From: Pontiella desulfatans
GTDB taxonomy: Bacteria > Verrucomicrobiota > Kiritimatiellia > Kiritimatiellales > Pontiellaceae
Assembly (NCBI RefSeq): GCF_900890425.1
Contig: NZ_CAAHFG010000005.1
Span: forward strand, 392,173-456,172
Direction of reading: 5' to 3'
Length of the DNA stretch: 64,000 nt
Position numbers and translations under genes: made by a program. Under the pieces are notes generated by a model, which searched no databases, was not told where the DNA came from, and worked only from the letters and a program-made list of their open reading frames with translations. This document shows, piece by piece, positions 51,445 to 60,287 of the stretch (position 1 is the stretch's first letter; each line of letters begins with the position of its first letter).

Positions 51445-52041
51445 ATGAATAAAATTGCGATGATGTTGTTGGCCGGTTGTGCGATTGGAATGCTGACGGG
51501 TTGTGGTGTGCCGGAGGAAGAGCATTTGGCTGCGTTGGCCGCTCAGGATGCCAAGTTTGCCGCTGCCGAGGAAAAGTTTAATATCAAGATTGCCGAGCAG
51601 GAAACCCTCATTAAGAACGAGAAGGCCAAGGTTCGCACGGCCCGCATCGAACTGGACGACGCTTCCGAGCGCATCAAGGGCCTTCAGCAGAAAACCGCCG
51701 AAACCGCCTCGGAACTTGCAACCGAAAAGGCTTCCGTCGCGGATCTCGAATCCAAGCTGAAGTCCTCCAAGTCCAGCGCTGCTTTTGCACAGGAACAGGC
51801 GACTGAATGGGAAAACAAGTTCAACACGCTCGACGTCGAGTATCAGGAACTGAAGCGCCGCTTCGAAATGTTCCAGAAAAACATGAGCGCGCTCAACAGT
51901 GCCTCTACCCCGGCACCTGCCGCCGAGCCGGCTGCTGATTCGATGGATTCGCTGGAAGCCCTGGGGCAGCCCGTCGTTGAAGAGCCGGAATCCAACGCCC
52001 AGAAGGTGAACAGCCTGCTTGACCAGATGGGCAACATGTAG
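51445..52041 (+). CDS. Coiled-coil lipoprotein
   Basis: About 198 residues from ATG 51445 (GGAGG upstream). Lipoprotein signal with lipobox LTGC (Cys20). Residues 30-165 are a continuous charged coiled coil (EEKFNIKIAEQETLIKNEKAKV ... TEWENKFNTLDVEYQELKRRFEMFQ), and the tail is Ala/Pro/Ser-rich. It resembles Lpp-like or envelope-spacing proteins in composition; likely anchored to a membrane facing the periplasm. Followed by a strong terminator. Confidence 0.85.
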   Translation: MNKIAMMLLAGCAIGMLTGCGVPEEEHLAALAAQDAKFAAAEEKFNIKIAEQETLIKNEKAKVRTARIELDDASERIKGLQQKTAETASELATEKASVADLESKLKSSKSSAAFAQEQATEWENKFNTLDVEYQELKRRFEMFQKNMSALNSASTPAPAAEPAADSMDSLEALGQPVVEEPESNAQKVNSLLDQMGNM

Positions 52042-52064
52042 GCCTGAGCTGGATTGAGTTTCAT

Positions 52065-52090
52065 AGCCCGGAGTTTTCCGGGCTTTTTTG
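52065..52090 (+). terminator. Rho-independent terminator after the lipoprotein gene
   Basis: AGCCCGG-AGTTTT-CCGGGCT stem followed by a run of T residues, 24 nt beyond the lipoprotein stop codon. Confidence 0.93.
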
Positions 52091-52116
52091 TGCCTGCGCA
52101 CCCTGGTTGGAAATCG

Positions 52117-52761
52117 ATGAACGACTTCAAGCACATTATCTGGGACTGGAACGGGACGTTGTGGGACGACACCTGGCTCTGTACCGAAATCAACAACCAC
52201 ATGCTGCAGCGCCGGAAGCTGCCGGAAATCGACATTGGGGTGTATCGGGACAAGCTGTGCTTCCCGGTCGACCAATACTACTGCCAGCTGGGCTTCGACT
52301 ATGGCCAGGATCCGTACAACCGGCTGGCCGAGGAGTTCATCGAGGAATATGAACGCCGCCGCTTCGAGTGCGCGCTGCATGCAGGCGCCCGGGAGCTGAT
52401 CGCCAGGCTACACGGGCAGGGCATTCCGCAGGCCGTGCTTTCGGCCTATCAGCAGGATGCGCTGCTGCAGGCAACGGACTATTTTGAGTTGACCCGCTTT
52501 TTCGACGATATTGTTGGCCTCAACGACATCTATGCCGCCGGCAAGGTGGAGAATGGCCTGAAATACATGTCCGGGCTCGATCTGGTTCCGGACGAGGTGC
52601 TCTTCATCGGGGATACCATCCACGATTTCGAGGTGGCCGAGGCCATGGGCGTTAAGAGCGTACTGGTGGCCAATGGGCACAATAGCCGGTCTCGACTCGA
52701 AGCCTGCGGCGTGCCCGTCTTCTCTTCCCTCTTCGGGGTTGGGGCATTCATCAAGGGCTGA
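52117..52761 (+). CDS. HAD-superfamily phosphatase (phosphoglycolate-phosphatase-like)
   Basis: About 214 residues from ATG 52117. HAD motif I DWNGTLWDD (nucleophile Asp, with Asn in place of the common Asp-x-Asp-second position partner Gly-Thr context), motif II VLSAYQ, motif III Lys in AGKVENG, motif IV FIGDTIHDFEVAEAMG. Helical cap between motifs I and II. Cytoplasmic phosphatase of an unidentified small molecule. Confidence 0.88.
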   Translation: MNDFKHIIWDWNGTLWDDTWLCTEINNHMLQRRKLPEIDIGVYRDKLCFPVDQYYCQLGFDYGQDPYNRLAEEFIEEYERRRFECALHAGARELIARLHGQGIPQAVLSAYQQDALLQATDYFELTRFFDDIVGLNDIYAAGKVENGLKYMSGLDLVPDEVLFIGDTIHDFEVAEAMGVKSVLVANGHNSRSRLEACGVPVFSSLFGVGAFIKG

Positions 52762-52914
52762 TCTGCCGATCGTGGGACTTGGCAAAATATCGTATAAATT
52801 TTACGTGATGTCCGGTGTCCGCTTTCCGGTGGTTGGCCTATCTTTGTCAGTGTAGATGGCAAAGTGGCTTTTCCTGCGTTGCCCGTATGGGAATGAACGA
52901 ATCGGAGAGATGGG

Positions 52915-55509
52915 ATGAACAGGTTTACGGTGTTGCTGATCGGGGCCATGCTCGCGGCGGCGGGGCAGGCGCAACAGTTTTCGACGGCGGGTTTCCATGC
53001 GGTGGAGGGGAGCCCCCGGAAGGTTATGAACTTTAATCCGGGCTGGCGCTTTCTCCTGGGCGATGCCAAAGGAGCCGAGGCGGTTGGTTTCGATGACCGC
53101 CAGTGGGAGGCGGCCAACCTGCCGCATGGCTTGGAGGTCCTCGGCGAGAATGCCAGCGGCGGGCGGAACTACCAGGGCGTGGCGTGGTACCGAAAGCAGT
53201 TTTCCGTTGAACGGTTGACGGGGAAAACCTTCCTCTATTTTGAAGCCGTGATGGGCGTGGCGAAGGTTTGGGTGAACGGCCAGTTGGTGGCGGAGCATTT
53301 TGGCGGCTATCTCCCGTTTGCCGCAGACGTTACGGGCGTACTGAAGGATGGCGTGAATGTTGTGGCGGTGATGGCCGACAATTCCAACAGCAAGCTCTAC
53401 CCGCCGGGCAAGGAGCAATACAAACTCGACTTCACCTACCTGGGCGGCATCTATCGCGACACCTACCTGATCCAGACCAGCCCCACGCATGTGACGCTGC
53501 GCGAGCTGAGCAGCACCGTTGCGGGCGGCGGCGTCTTTGTCGCAACGCTGGATGTGAACGGCAACGATGCAACGATGGAAGTCCGGACGGAAGTCATGAA
53601 CTCGGGCAACAAGACCTATGGCATTACGGTTCGCAACACGCTGGAGGATGCCGATGGAAAAGCGGTGGCCTCGGTTGAGGAAAAAACGACGTTGAAGAGC
53701 GGGGAAATCCGCCAGCTGGCCAAGCAGTTCACCGCGAAGCATGTTCGCCTGTGGCATCCGGACGATCCCTATCTGCACTTTATCCGCACCGACATTCTGG
53801 TGAGCGGTATTGTGGTGGACAGCCTGCGCACCCGCGTCGGAATCCGCCTGTTCGAGATGCGCGGGGCGGACGGACTCTTCGTGAACAAAAAGTGGATCGG
53901 CAAAAAGCTGATCGGCGCCAACCGCCACCAGGACTATACCTACATCGGCAACGCCTTGCCCAACTCCGGGCAGTGGCGCGATGTGAAGTTGCTGCGCGAG
54001 GGCGGATGCAACGTGATCCGCGCCGCGCACTATCCGCAGGATCCGGCGTTCTACGATGCCTGCGACGAGTTCGGCATGCTGACCACCACCGCCAACCCCG
54101 GCTGGCACTTCTTCAACTTCAAGGAAAAGATTTTCGAGCAGCGATTGTTCGAGGATACGCGCCAGCTCGTGCGCCGCGACCGCAACGTGGCCGCGATGCT
54201 GATGTGGGAAACCTGCATCAACGAATTCCCGAGCCAGCCGGACTATGCCATGAACCGGATGCACACCATTGCCCACGAGGAATATCCGTTCCCCGGCCTG
54301 TACACCGTGGCCGACCACGACGAGGCCATCAAGGGCGGGCTCGACATGTTCTACCACGGCGGCTCCAAGACCGTGAACTCGTTCAACCGCGAATATGGCG
54401 ACGGCGGCGAGGTGGACAACTGGTATTCGCAGAACGCCCGCACCCGCGTGAAGATGGAATGGGGCGAGGGGCCGCTGCTGCGGCAGTCGCTCATTCAGGC
54501 CGCGACCCTGGCGCAACGGCACCGGACGGATCGGGTTCGCCTGGGCGGCACGCTCTGGTGCGGCATCGACCACCAGCGCGGTTACCACCCCGACCCGTTC
54601 CGCGGCGGCCTGCTCAACGGCCTGCGTATCCCGCGCTACACCTACTATCTTTACCAGAGCCAGTATGACCCGGACTACGCCATTCCGGGCATCGGGGAAA
54701 AGCCGATGGTCTACATGGCCCACGAGCTGACCCAGCTTTCGGACAAGGATGTCGTCGTCTATTCCAACTGCGACGAGGTTCGCCTAACCTGGATGGGGGA
54801 AGCGGTCGGCACGCGGAAGCCTTCGGCCGAGGGACAGTGGTCGGGGCTCCCGCATCCGCCGTTTGTCTTCGAGGATGTATTCGATTTCACGGTCATCAAG
54901 AGCCGCGGCCGCAAGGCGATTGAAGCGGTGATGGTTGCCGAAGGTTTGGTTGATGGGAAGGTGGTGGTCCGGGAAGTGAAGGGCTATCCGCAACGCAGCA
55001 CCAAACTGGCGCTGAGTATCGCGGACGAGGGCATGGGTTTGGTTGCCGATGGTTCCGACCTCGTTCCCGTGCGGGCCACGGTGGTCGATGAAAACGGCTA
55101 CACGAAGGTGCTTGCCTCCGAAGAGGTCTATTTAGAGATCGAGGGGGCCGGCGAGTTGGTCGGCGACAACCCCATGAAAACCTCGTTCGGTGTTGCAACC
55201 ATCCTCGTCCGGGCAACGACCCAGCCCGGCGGCATCAAGGTTACCGCCCATTCCAACGGGTTGGAAAGTGGCAGCATCGGGTTCGACACCAAGCCGGCGA
55301 AGAAGGCCCTGTTGTTCGAAGAGGCCTATGCGGTGGCGTCCAAAAAGCCGGCGCCGAAGGGTGCTGTTGTGATTGTGCAGTCGGCCGCAAGCGAGCTGCC
55401 GACCGATGTGAAAAAACTGCAGGATGAATTGAAGAAGGCGCAGCTCGATATCGTGGGGAAGGATCAGGACATCATGGAACTGCGCAGCCGGTTGGGTTTG
55501 TCCAGATAA
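52915..55509 (+). CDS. Secreted glycoside hydrolase family 2 protein
   Basis: 864 residues with signal peptide (VLLIGAMLAAAGQAQ). The GH2 order is visible: sugar-binding jelly roll (NPGWRFLLGDAKGAEAVGFDDRQWEAANLPHG, YFEAVMGVAKVWVNGQLV), Ig-like domain, then the TIM barrel (GANRHQDYTYIGNALPNSGQWRDVKLLREGGCNVIRAAHYPQ). Probable acid/base Glu437 in METCINE and probable nucleophile Glu493 in NREYGD, by analogy. The C-terminus ends in an extra Ig-like region and a short coiled coil (LQDELKKAQLDIVGKDQDIMELRSRLG). Removes terminal beta-linked sugars (galactosidase, glucuronidase or similar) in the periplasm or outside. Confidence 0.9.
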   Translation: MNRFTVLLIGAMLAAAGQAQQFSTAGFHAVEGSPRKVMNFNPGWRFLLGDAKGAEAVGFDDRQWEAANLPHGLEVLGENASGGRNYQGVAWYRKQFSVERLTGKTFLYFEAVMGVAKVWVNGQLVAEHFGGYLPFAADVTGVLKDGVNVVAVMADNSNSKLYPPGKEQYKLDFTYLGGIYRDTYLIQTSPTHVTLRELSSTVAGGGVFVATLDVNGNDATMEVRTEVMNSGNKTYGITVRNTLEDADGKAVASVEEKTTLKSGEIRQLAKQFTAKHVRLWHPDDPYLHFIRTDILVSGIVVDSLRTRVGIRLFEMRGADGLFVNKKWIGKKLIGANRHQDYTYIGNALPNSGQWRDVKLLREGGCNVIRAAHYPQDPAFYDACDEFGMLTTTANPGWHFFNFKEKIFEQRLFEDTRQLVRRDRNVAAMLMWETCINEFPSQPDYAMNRMHTIAHEEYPFPGLYTVADHDEAIKGGLDMFYHGGSKTVNSFNREYGDGGEVDNWYSQNARTRVKMEWGEGPLLRQSLIQAATLAQRHRTDRVRLGGTLWCGIDHQRGYHPDPFRGGLLNGLRIPRYTYYLYQSQYDPDYAIPGIGEKPMVYMAHELTQLSDKDVVVYSNCDEVRLTWMGEAVGTRKPSAEGQWSGLPHPPFVFEDVFDFTVIKSRGRKAIEAVMVAEGLVDGKVVVREVKGYPQRSTKLALSIADEGMGLVADGSDLVPVRATVVDENGYTKVLASEEVYLEIEGAGELVGDNPMKTSFGVATILVRATTQPGGIKVTAHSNGLESGSIGFDTKPAKKALLFEEAYAVASKKPAPKGAVVIVQSAASELPTDVKKLQDELKKAQLDIVGKDQDIMELRSRLGLSR

Positions 55510-55539
55510 GGGCGCGGGCGAGCTACGGAGTTGATGCTG

Positions 55540-56904
55540 ATGCAAAAAACATGGTTGTGCTCGGTTGTTTTCCTGATGGCGGTTGTGCCAATGGGCGTGG
55601 TTGGGAAAACCGTGGAATCGACGTATCAGGTGCCGGAAGGTTTGGTGCGCGGCGGGGCGTTCATCGACCGCTTCCTGCCCGTGCCGCTGCAAGGGGAGCT
55701 GCGCTCGGATGTTTGGGGTGGGGACAATGTTGTCCCGCGCGACGTGAACAACGGGATCGAAGACGCGGCATATTCGTATTGGGGCGGCAACATTGTGGTG
55801 GGGGACGATGGGAAAAACCATCTGTTCGTTTGCCGCTGGCCCGAAAACAATGTGAAGGGGGGTGGGAAAAAGTCCGGCCACCACACCTGGTGGAGTTCAG
55901 TGGTGGTGCATGCCGTCAGCGATTCGCCGCTTGGGCCGTACAAGGTGGTCGAGGAGATCGGGCCGGGGCATAACCCGGAAATCTACCGCATCAAGGATGG
56001 CTCCTACATCGTCGGCTGCGTTTGGGAAAATGCCTACAAGGCTCCAACCATCAACGGCCCGTGGAAAAAGATCCCCTACCGTTTCGAATGGCTGGACAAG
56101 GAGCAAAACCAGACCAACCGCACCTATGTTCCGCGCGAGGATGGTTCGGTGCTGATGGTCAACAAGCGCGGCTTTGTTTTCATCAGCGACAAGGCGGATG
56201 AGCACTTCAGGCAAATCACGCCGAAGTCGTTCTATCCGCATATCGAGGGGGCGCATCTGGAGGACCCGGTGGTCTGGAAGGATGAGGTGCAATACAACCT
56301 GGTGGTGAACGATTGCTACGGGCGGGTGGCGTTTTATTTCCGCTCGCCGGACGGGATCACGTGGAAGTGGGCGCCCGGCCATGCCTACGATGTCCATATC
56401 ATGAAGCACGAAGGCGGAACGGCCGAGCGCTGGTGGAAGTTCGAACGCCCCAAGGTGCGCCAAGACCGGTATGGCCGCGCCACCCACATGAACTTTGCCG
56501 TGATCGATTCGACAAAGGATGCGGATGTTGCCAACGATAACCACAGTTCCAAGAACATTGTTGTTCCGCTGGTGGTTCCCCGCCGGTTGCAGATCCTGGA
56601 CACCGATCCCATCACGCCGGAAACGAAGGAGATCCGGGTGCGGATTCTGGCCGAGGAAAACTTCCAGCCGCTGCAGGAGGTGGATGTCCAATCGCTGACC
56701 TTCGGTGCGCCCGAGCAGGTGAATTTCGGGAAAGGATGCAAGCCGCGTTCCTCCAGGGCTGCCGGCGACGACCTGGTTGTGACGTTCGATGGCGCCGGGA
56801 ACGGGGTTTCAAACGATAGTTTTGCAGCGAAGCTGATTGGGCGCAGCAAGGGGGGTGGGTTGCTGTTCGGCTACGCAACACTGCCTGCCTCCGCCAAGGA
56901 ATAG
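55540..56904 (+). CDS. Secreted beta-propeller glycosidase-like protein (GH43/GH117-type)
   Basis: About 454 residues with signal peptide (WLCSVVFLMAVVPMGVVG). Pattern of a five-bladed propeller: SYWGGNIVVGDDGKNHLFVCRWPEN, GHNPEIYRIKDGSYIV, HLEDPVVWKDEVQYNLVVND, FERPKVRQDRYGRATHMNFAV, with the buried Asp/Glu/His expected of GH43-like folds. The exact family is not certain. ATG 55540 was chosen because GGAG lies 9 nt upstream; ATG 55534 is possible. Follows the GH2 gene by 30 nt, so both likely act on the same polysaccharide. Confidence 0.78.
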   Translation: MQKTWLCSVVFLMAVVPMGVVGKTVESTYQVPEGLVRGGAFIDRFLPVPLQGELRSDVWGGDNVVPRDVNNGIEDAAYSYWGGNIVVGDDGKNHLFVCRWPENNVKGGGKKSGHHTWWSSVVVHAVSDSPLGPYKVVEEIGPGHNPEIYRIKDGSYIVGCVWENAYKAPTINGPWKKIPYRFEWLDKEQNQTNRTYVPREDGSVLMVNKRGFVFISDKADEHFRQITPKSFYPHIEGAHLEDPVVWKDEVQYNLVVNDCYGRVAFYFRSPDGITWKWAPGHAYDVHIMKHEGGTAERWWKFERPKVRQDRYGRATHMNFAVIDSTKDADVANDNHSSKNIVVPLVVPRRLQILDTDPITPETKEIRVRILAEENFQPLQEVDVQSLTFGAPEQVNFGKGCKPRSSRAAGDDLVVTFDGAGNGVSNDSFAAKLIGRSKGGGLLFGYATLPASAKE

Positions 56905-56996
56905 CCGGTTTCGGCCGAGGGTTGTCCGACCGCCGCTGGCGTGGCATCAACGGAGGGGGCCGCGGCCATGATCCTGTCCTCTTTAAATGGAGAGGA

Positions 56997-58145
56997 TCAA
57001 CCCGGGCGCATCTTCTTGCGGTAGTCGCGTGGGGTCATTTCGGTGACTTGCTTGAAAACGTGGGTCAGATAGTTGTAGGTGGCATAGCCGCAGGCCTCGG
57101 CGATTTCCTGCATCGGAAGATCGGTTTCGGCCAGCAGCCGCCGCGCCTTATCGATCCGCAAGCGGCGGATTTCGTCGAGCGGCGAGCGGCCGAACACCTG
57201 CTGGAAGCGGCGCTCCAGCGACCGCCGGGCCATGGGTACCGCCTTCAGGATATCGCTCATCGTGATCGGTTCGAAGGCGTGCTGCTGGATGAACGCCACG
57301 ACTTGCTTCAGTTTCGGATCCTCCACCGCGAGGGTGTCGGTGGAAAGGCGCTCCATGATTCCGAGCGGGGGAAGGTAGATCGTTTCGTGGGGGACTTTTT
57401 CCCCCTGCATCATTTCGTGCAGCAGCTGGGCCGCCTTGTAGCCGATCTGCTCCGTCGGGGACAGGATGCCGGACAAAGCGGGGAAGCAGGCGTGGCTGAG
57501 CAGTTCGTCGTAGCTTCCGCTCAATACGGCGATGTCGTGGGGAACCGAGATGCCGGCCTCCATGCAGCAATCCACCACCGTGCGCCCGTTGCCATGCCCC
57601 CAAACCAGCAGGGCAATCGGTTTCGGTAGCTCCTTTAGCCATTCGATCAGCTTCTTCGACTCTTCGCGCGAGTTGTCTTCAATGTAGTATTTTTCGCACG
57701 AGAGGTCGCGCTCGGCCAGTGCCTGCTCAAAGGCTTCGCCATACCAGATGGGATTGGGGCTGTGTAGCGATCCCACATAACCAATGTTGCGGAATCCCCG
57801 GTCGATGAAGTGTTCCGCCGCCATTTCGGTGCCCACCCGGTCGTCCGTCCTGACGCAGGGCGCGGAAAATCCTTCGAGCGGCGTGTCGGCCACATTGACC
57901 ACGGGGACGTTGAATTCGGCAATTTGCTCGGCCAGGTTGGTGGTGACCACCCGGGCAATCACGCCATCGCCACGCCAGCCCGGGGGGAGTTCGTTTGATT
58001 TGTCGAGGGTCTGGGGTCTGATCCAGACATGCCAGGGGCCAACCTCGTTGGCATAGGAAAGAATACCTTTGATGATCCGTCGTCCCCATTCCAGCGAAGT
58101 GCTGACCAGAATCGCCACCTGAAAAACATCGTCGTGTTTCTTCAT
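56997..58145 (-). CDS. XylR-family transcriptional regulator (LacI-type sensor plus AraC DNA-binding domain)
   Basis: About 382 residues from ATG 58145 (58169 is an alternative). Residues 8-270 are a periplasmic-binding-protein/LacI-like sugar sensor (VAILVSTSLEWGRRIIKGILSYA ... GYVGSLHSPNP ... LSPTEQIGYKAAQLLHEMM). Residues 285-382 are an AraC helix-turn-helix pair (ILKAVPMARRSLERRFQQVFGRSPLDEIRRLRIDKARRLL ... ACGYATYNYLTHVFKQ). This is the XylR architecture of sugar-responsive activators. Convergent with the two glycosidase genes, which are likely targets. Confidence 0.93.
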   Translation of the reverse strand: MKKHDDVFQVAILVSTSLEWGRRIIKGILSYANEVGPWHVWIRPQTLDKSNELPPGWRGDGVIARVVTTNLAEQIAEFNVPVVNVADTPLEGFSAPCVRTDDRVGTEMAAEHFIDRGFRNIGYVGSLHSPNPIWYGEAFEQALAERDLSCEKYYIEDNSREESKKLIEWLKELPKPIALLVWGHGNGRTVVDCCMEAGISVPHDIAVLSGSYDELLSHACFPALSGILSPTEQIGYKAAQLLHEMMQGEKVPHETIYLPPLGIMERLSTDTLAVEDPKLKQVVAFIQQHAFEPITMSDILKAVPMARRSLERRFQQVFGRSPLDEIRRLRIDKARRLLAETDLPMQEIAEACGYATYNYLTHVFKQVTEMTPRDYRKKMRPG

Positions 58146-58164
58146 ATGGCGAAATGTCGCATAT
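58144..58164. promoter_or_regulatory. Inverted repeat at the start of the XylR-type gene
   Basis: ATATGGCGA-AATG-TCGCATAT overlaps the chosen start codon. It could be an autoregulatory operator. No clear Shine-Dalgarno is seen for this gene. Confidence 0.35.
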
Positions 58165-58204
58165 TGCATACGGAGGCGCAATGCCGAAGGCTTGAAACTA
58201 AGAA

Positions 58205-58265
58205 GGGAGCGGCGGTTTTAGTTGGCCACGAAGAGGCGCAAAAAACGCAAAGACCACAGCCGGGA
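58205..58265. repeat. CAAAG-family repeat fragment
   Basis: GGTTTTAGTTGGCCACGAAGAGGCGCAAAAAACGCAAAGACCACAG is a one-sided copy of the family at 20233, 25618 and 40124. A further diverged copy (AAAAAGGCACAAGAAGCACAAAGACA) lies near 58862-58890. Confidence 0.5.
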
Positions 58266-58332
58266 TCTTCATGAATCTTGAGCCTCTTTATGGAGGGCGA
58301 GGTTCCATCCGGGCCGGTGCAGAGTTCTTTCG

Positions 58333-58380
58333 TGGAGGGGCGGACTCTGTCCGCCCGGGCGCACGGCGTGCGCCCCTCCA
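58333..58380. repeat. Three-way-junction hairpin element
   Basis: Outer arms TGGAGGGGCG / CGCCCCTCCA enclose two perfect small hairpins (GGCGGAC-TCT-GTCCGCC and GGGCGCAC-GGC-GTGCGCCC). Located in the roughly 1-kb stretch without intact genes between the XylR-type gene and the IS element. Confidence 0.7.
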
Positions 58381-58596
58381 TCCGCCGCTTCCCCGGCGCG
58401 GAATGGTTAGTGCGGGAGTAGGGAAATTCCTGTCCCCGACGGGGGCCAGAAAGCCTCCAACCACCCATCGACCCTATCCGAGGCCCTTGGGGCACGGGAT
58501 GAACTCGCGCCAGCGGCTGCAGATCCCGGGCCTGGAACGCCTGAACTAAAAAAACGATAATGCAATCCAAATGCTTTGTGGTATAAAAAATATACC

Positions 58597-58701
58597 ATAA
58601 AATTTGAATTTGCTCCCAAGAAGAGCGAGAAGAACAAGGGCAAACACGGTCTCGATTTTGTTGAGGACCACGCCTTGTTGAATGATCCATTCACTGGATA
58701 A
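58597..58701 (+). pseudogene. BrnT-like toxin remnant
   Basis: From ATA at 58597 the reading frame gives IKFEFAPKKSEKNKGKHGLDFVEDHALLNDPFTG and then stops. This matches the N-terminal signature of BrnT-family toxins (KFEFDxxKxxxNxxKHGIDFxEAxxLxxDP). The start codon appears changed to ATA and the last two-thirds is missing or out of frame. No BrnA-like antitoxin gene follows; the IS element is inserted about 280 nt downstream. A short palindrome GGTATA...TATACC (58580-58596) lies just before it. Confidence 0.65.
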
Positions 58702-59160
58702 AGAAGCAAAGCGTTTGGGCGTTCCCTGACAATCACAGATCAAGGTTTTAGTTGCAGAGCACATTCAAAAATCAACTGCATAAAACGGTTCGAACCACCA
58801 TTAATATGGAATTAATCTAAATAGAATTGAGTGTTCCGCCCATACAGGAAAATGGATCGCCATAAAAAGGCACAAGAAGCACAAAGACAATTCCGGCCAG
58901 CAGGTTTTCGTCTGTGCTTTCTCATGACTCCTATCCTTTGAAGTTAGGGAGCCATGCGCCAAATCTAACTTAACCTATTGCGCCTACCCCCAATCTTAAA
59001 CCACGGATCGGTGAACTTAAGGTGGAACCTGCGGTTCCCTGTTCCGTGTTCTGGCGGCCAACGAGCCGCCCTTCCATGATGCCGTCGCGGAGCGGAGCCC
59101 GTCCCCGAAGGGGCGGCCCGGAGGGCCGAGGGCGGAGCGCAGCGACGGCATCACTTGCGA

Positions 59161-60006
59161 TCATGTTCTGACTGCTCCTTCCATGAATACCTCGGCGGGG
59201 GTGCGTTTGTCCAGAGCGCTGTGCTTCCTCTCGTGGTTGTAATATTTAAAATAGCTGTCAAGGCCCCGATGCAACGCATGCCCGTCGGCATAGCATGCGG
59301 GATAGATTTTCTCATACTTCACCGACCACCACAGTCGTTCGATGAATACGTTGTCCAACGCCCGGCCTCGCCCGTCCATGCTGATGGTGATGTTCTCGTT
59401 TAACAGGACACCGGTGAAGGCGTTCGAGGTGAACTGGCTTCCTTGGTCGGTGTTGAATATCTCCGGATTCCCCTGCGTCAGCGCACGCTCCAGCGCATCA
59501 ACGCAGAACGTGCTCTCCATGGTGCTTGAGAGCTCCCAGGCGAGCACATAGCGGCTGTACCAGTCGATTACGGCGGTCAGGTACATGTATCCATGCCGCA
59601 TCGGGATGTAGGTGATGTCCGTACTCCAAACCTGGTTCACCCGTTCGATGTCCACATTGCGCAGCAAATAAGGGTAGATCTTGTGCCTCGGGGCGGGCTT
59701 GCTCGTGTGCGGACCGGGCGTGATGGCCTGAATCCCCATCAGCTGCATGAGGCGGGCGACCCGCTTGTGATTGACATCATAGTCTTGATCACGCAACCAG
59801 TCCGTCATGCGTGGATAGCCGAACTCCGGATGCCGGAGATACTGCTCGTCGATCAAACGCATCAGAAGCAGGTTCTCCGGCGTTTCCGGGGCGGGGTCGT
59901 AGTAGAAGCCCGATCTGGGGACGCCTGCGAGCCTACACTGCCGCCGAACCGAATAATCGGTGCCGGGCTCCACCCAGCTGCGGCGCGTTGAAAGCGGCAG
60001 GCTCAT
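59161..60006 (-). CDS. IS3-family transposase OrfB
   Basis: About 281 residues from an ATG at 60006, but normally made as an OrfAB fusion by -1 frameshifting. An HTH_21-like segment is followed by the rve integrase core with DDE residues: STDITYIPM (Asp), FNTDQGSQFTSNAF (Asp), DNVFIERLWWSVKYE (Glu). Ends YNHERKHSALDKRTPAEVF as usual for IS3. Intact, so the element may be active. Confidence 0.95.
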   Translation of the reverse strand: MSLPLSTRRSWVEPGTDYSVRRQCRLAGVPRSGFYYDPAPETPENLLLMRLIDEQYLRHPEFGYPRMTDWLRDQDYDVNHKRVARLMQLMGIQAITPGPHTSKPAPRHKIYPYLLRNVDIERVNQVWSTDITYIPMRHGYMYLTAVIDWYSRYVLAWELSSTMESTFCVDALERALTQGNPEIFNTDQGSQFTSNAFTGVLLNENITISMDGRGRALDNVFIERLWWSVKYEKIYPACYADGHALHRGLDSYFKYYNHERKHSALDKRTPAEVFMEGAVRT

Positions 60007-60287
60007 AGCTTTTTTTCGAGCCACTTCACGTCCATCTTCAGACGCCCGATCTCTTCGTAAAGTGGAGCCGTAAGCTCTTCTTCCGTTTGAGCCTGCTTCT
60101 TTTTCCCCGATGCAAAAAGATCCGGCGCATTCGAAAGCAACTGCTTCTTCCAATCCGAAATCTGGTTCGGATGGACCTGATATTCCGATGCCAGCTCCGC
60201 CAATGTCTTCACGCCCTTGATGGCCTCAATCGCCACCTTGGCCTTGAACTTGTCCGTGAATGTTCTTCGTTTTCTTCCCATTTCCAT
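60003..60287 (-). CDS. IS3-family transposase OrfA with frameshift site
   Basis: 94 residues: helix-turn-helix (FTDKFKAKVAIEAIKGVKTLAELASEYQVHPNQISDWKKQLL) followed by a leucine-zipper-like tail. The gene ends GAA AAA AAG CTA TGA; the A7G run (60016-60009, minus strand) is the classic A_AAA_AAG slippery sequence that yields OrfAB. AAAGGACGC precedes the ATG. Confidence 0.94.
   Translation of the reverse strand: MEMGRKRRTFTDKFKAKVAIEAIKGVKTLAELASEYQVHPNQISDWKKQLLSNAPDLFASGKKKQAQTEEELTAPLYEEIGRLKMDVKWLEKKL

Noticed and set aside
52801..54723. 640-residue open frame opposite the GH2 gene
   Set aside because: GH2 motifs on the plus strand are clear; the opposite frame has no domain.
58970..59164. 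Small open frame at the IS left end, repeated at 63008-63349
   Set aside because: It reads through the structured non-coding part of the IS; no start signal; shared only because the IS is duplicated.
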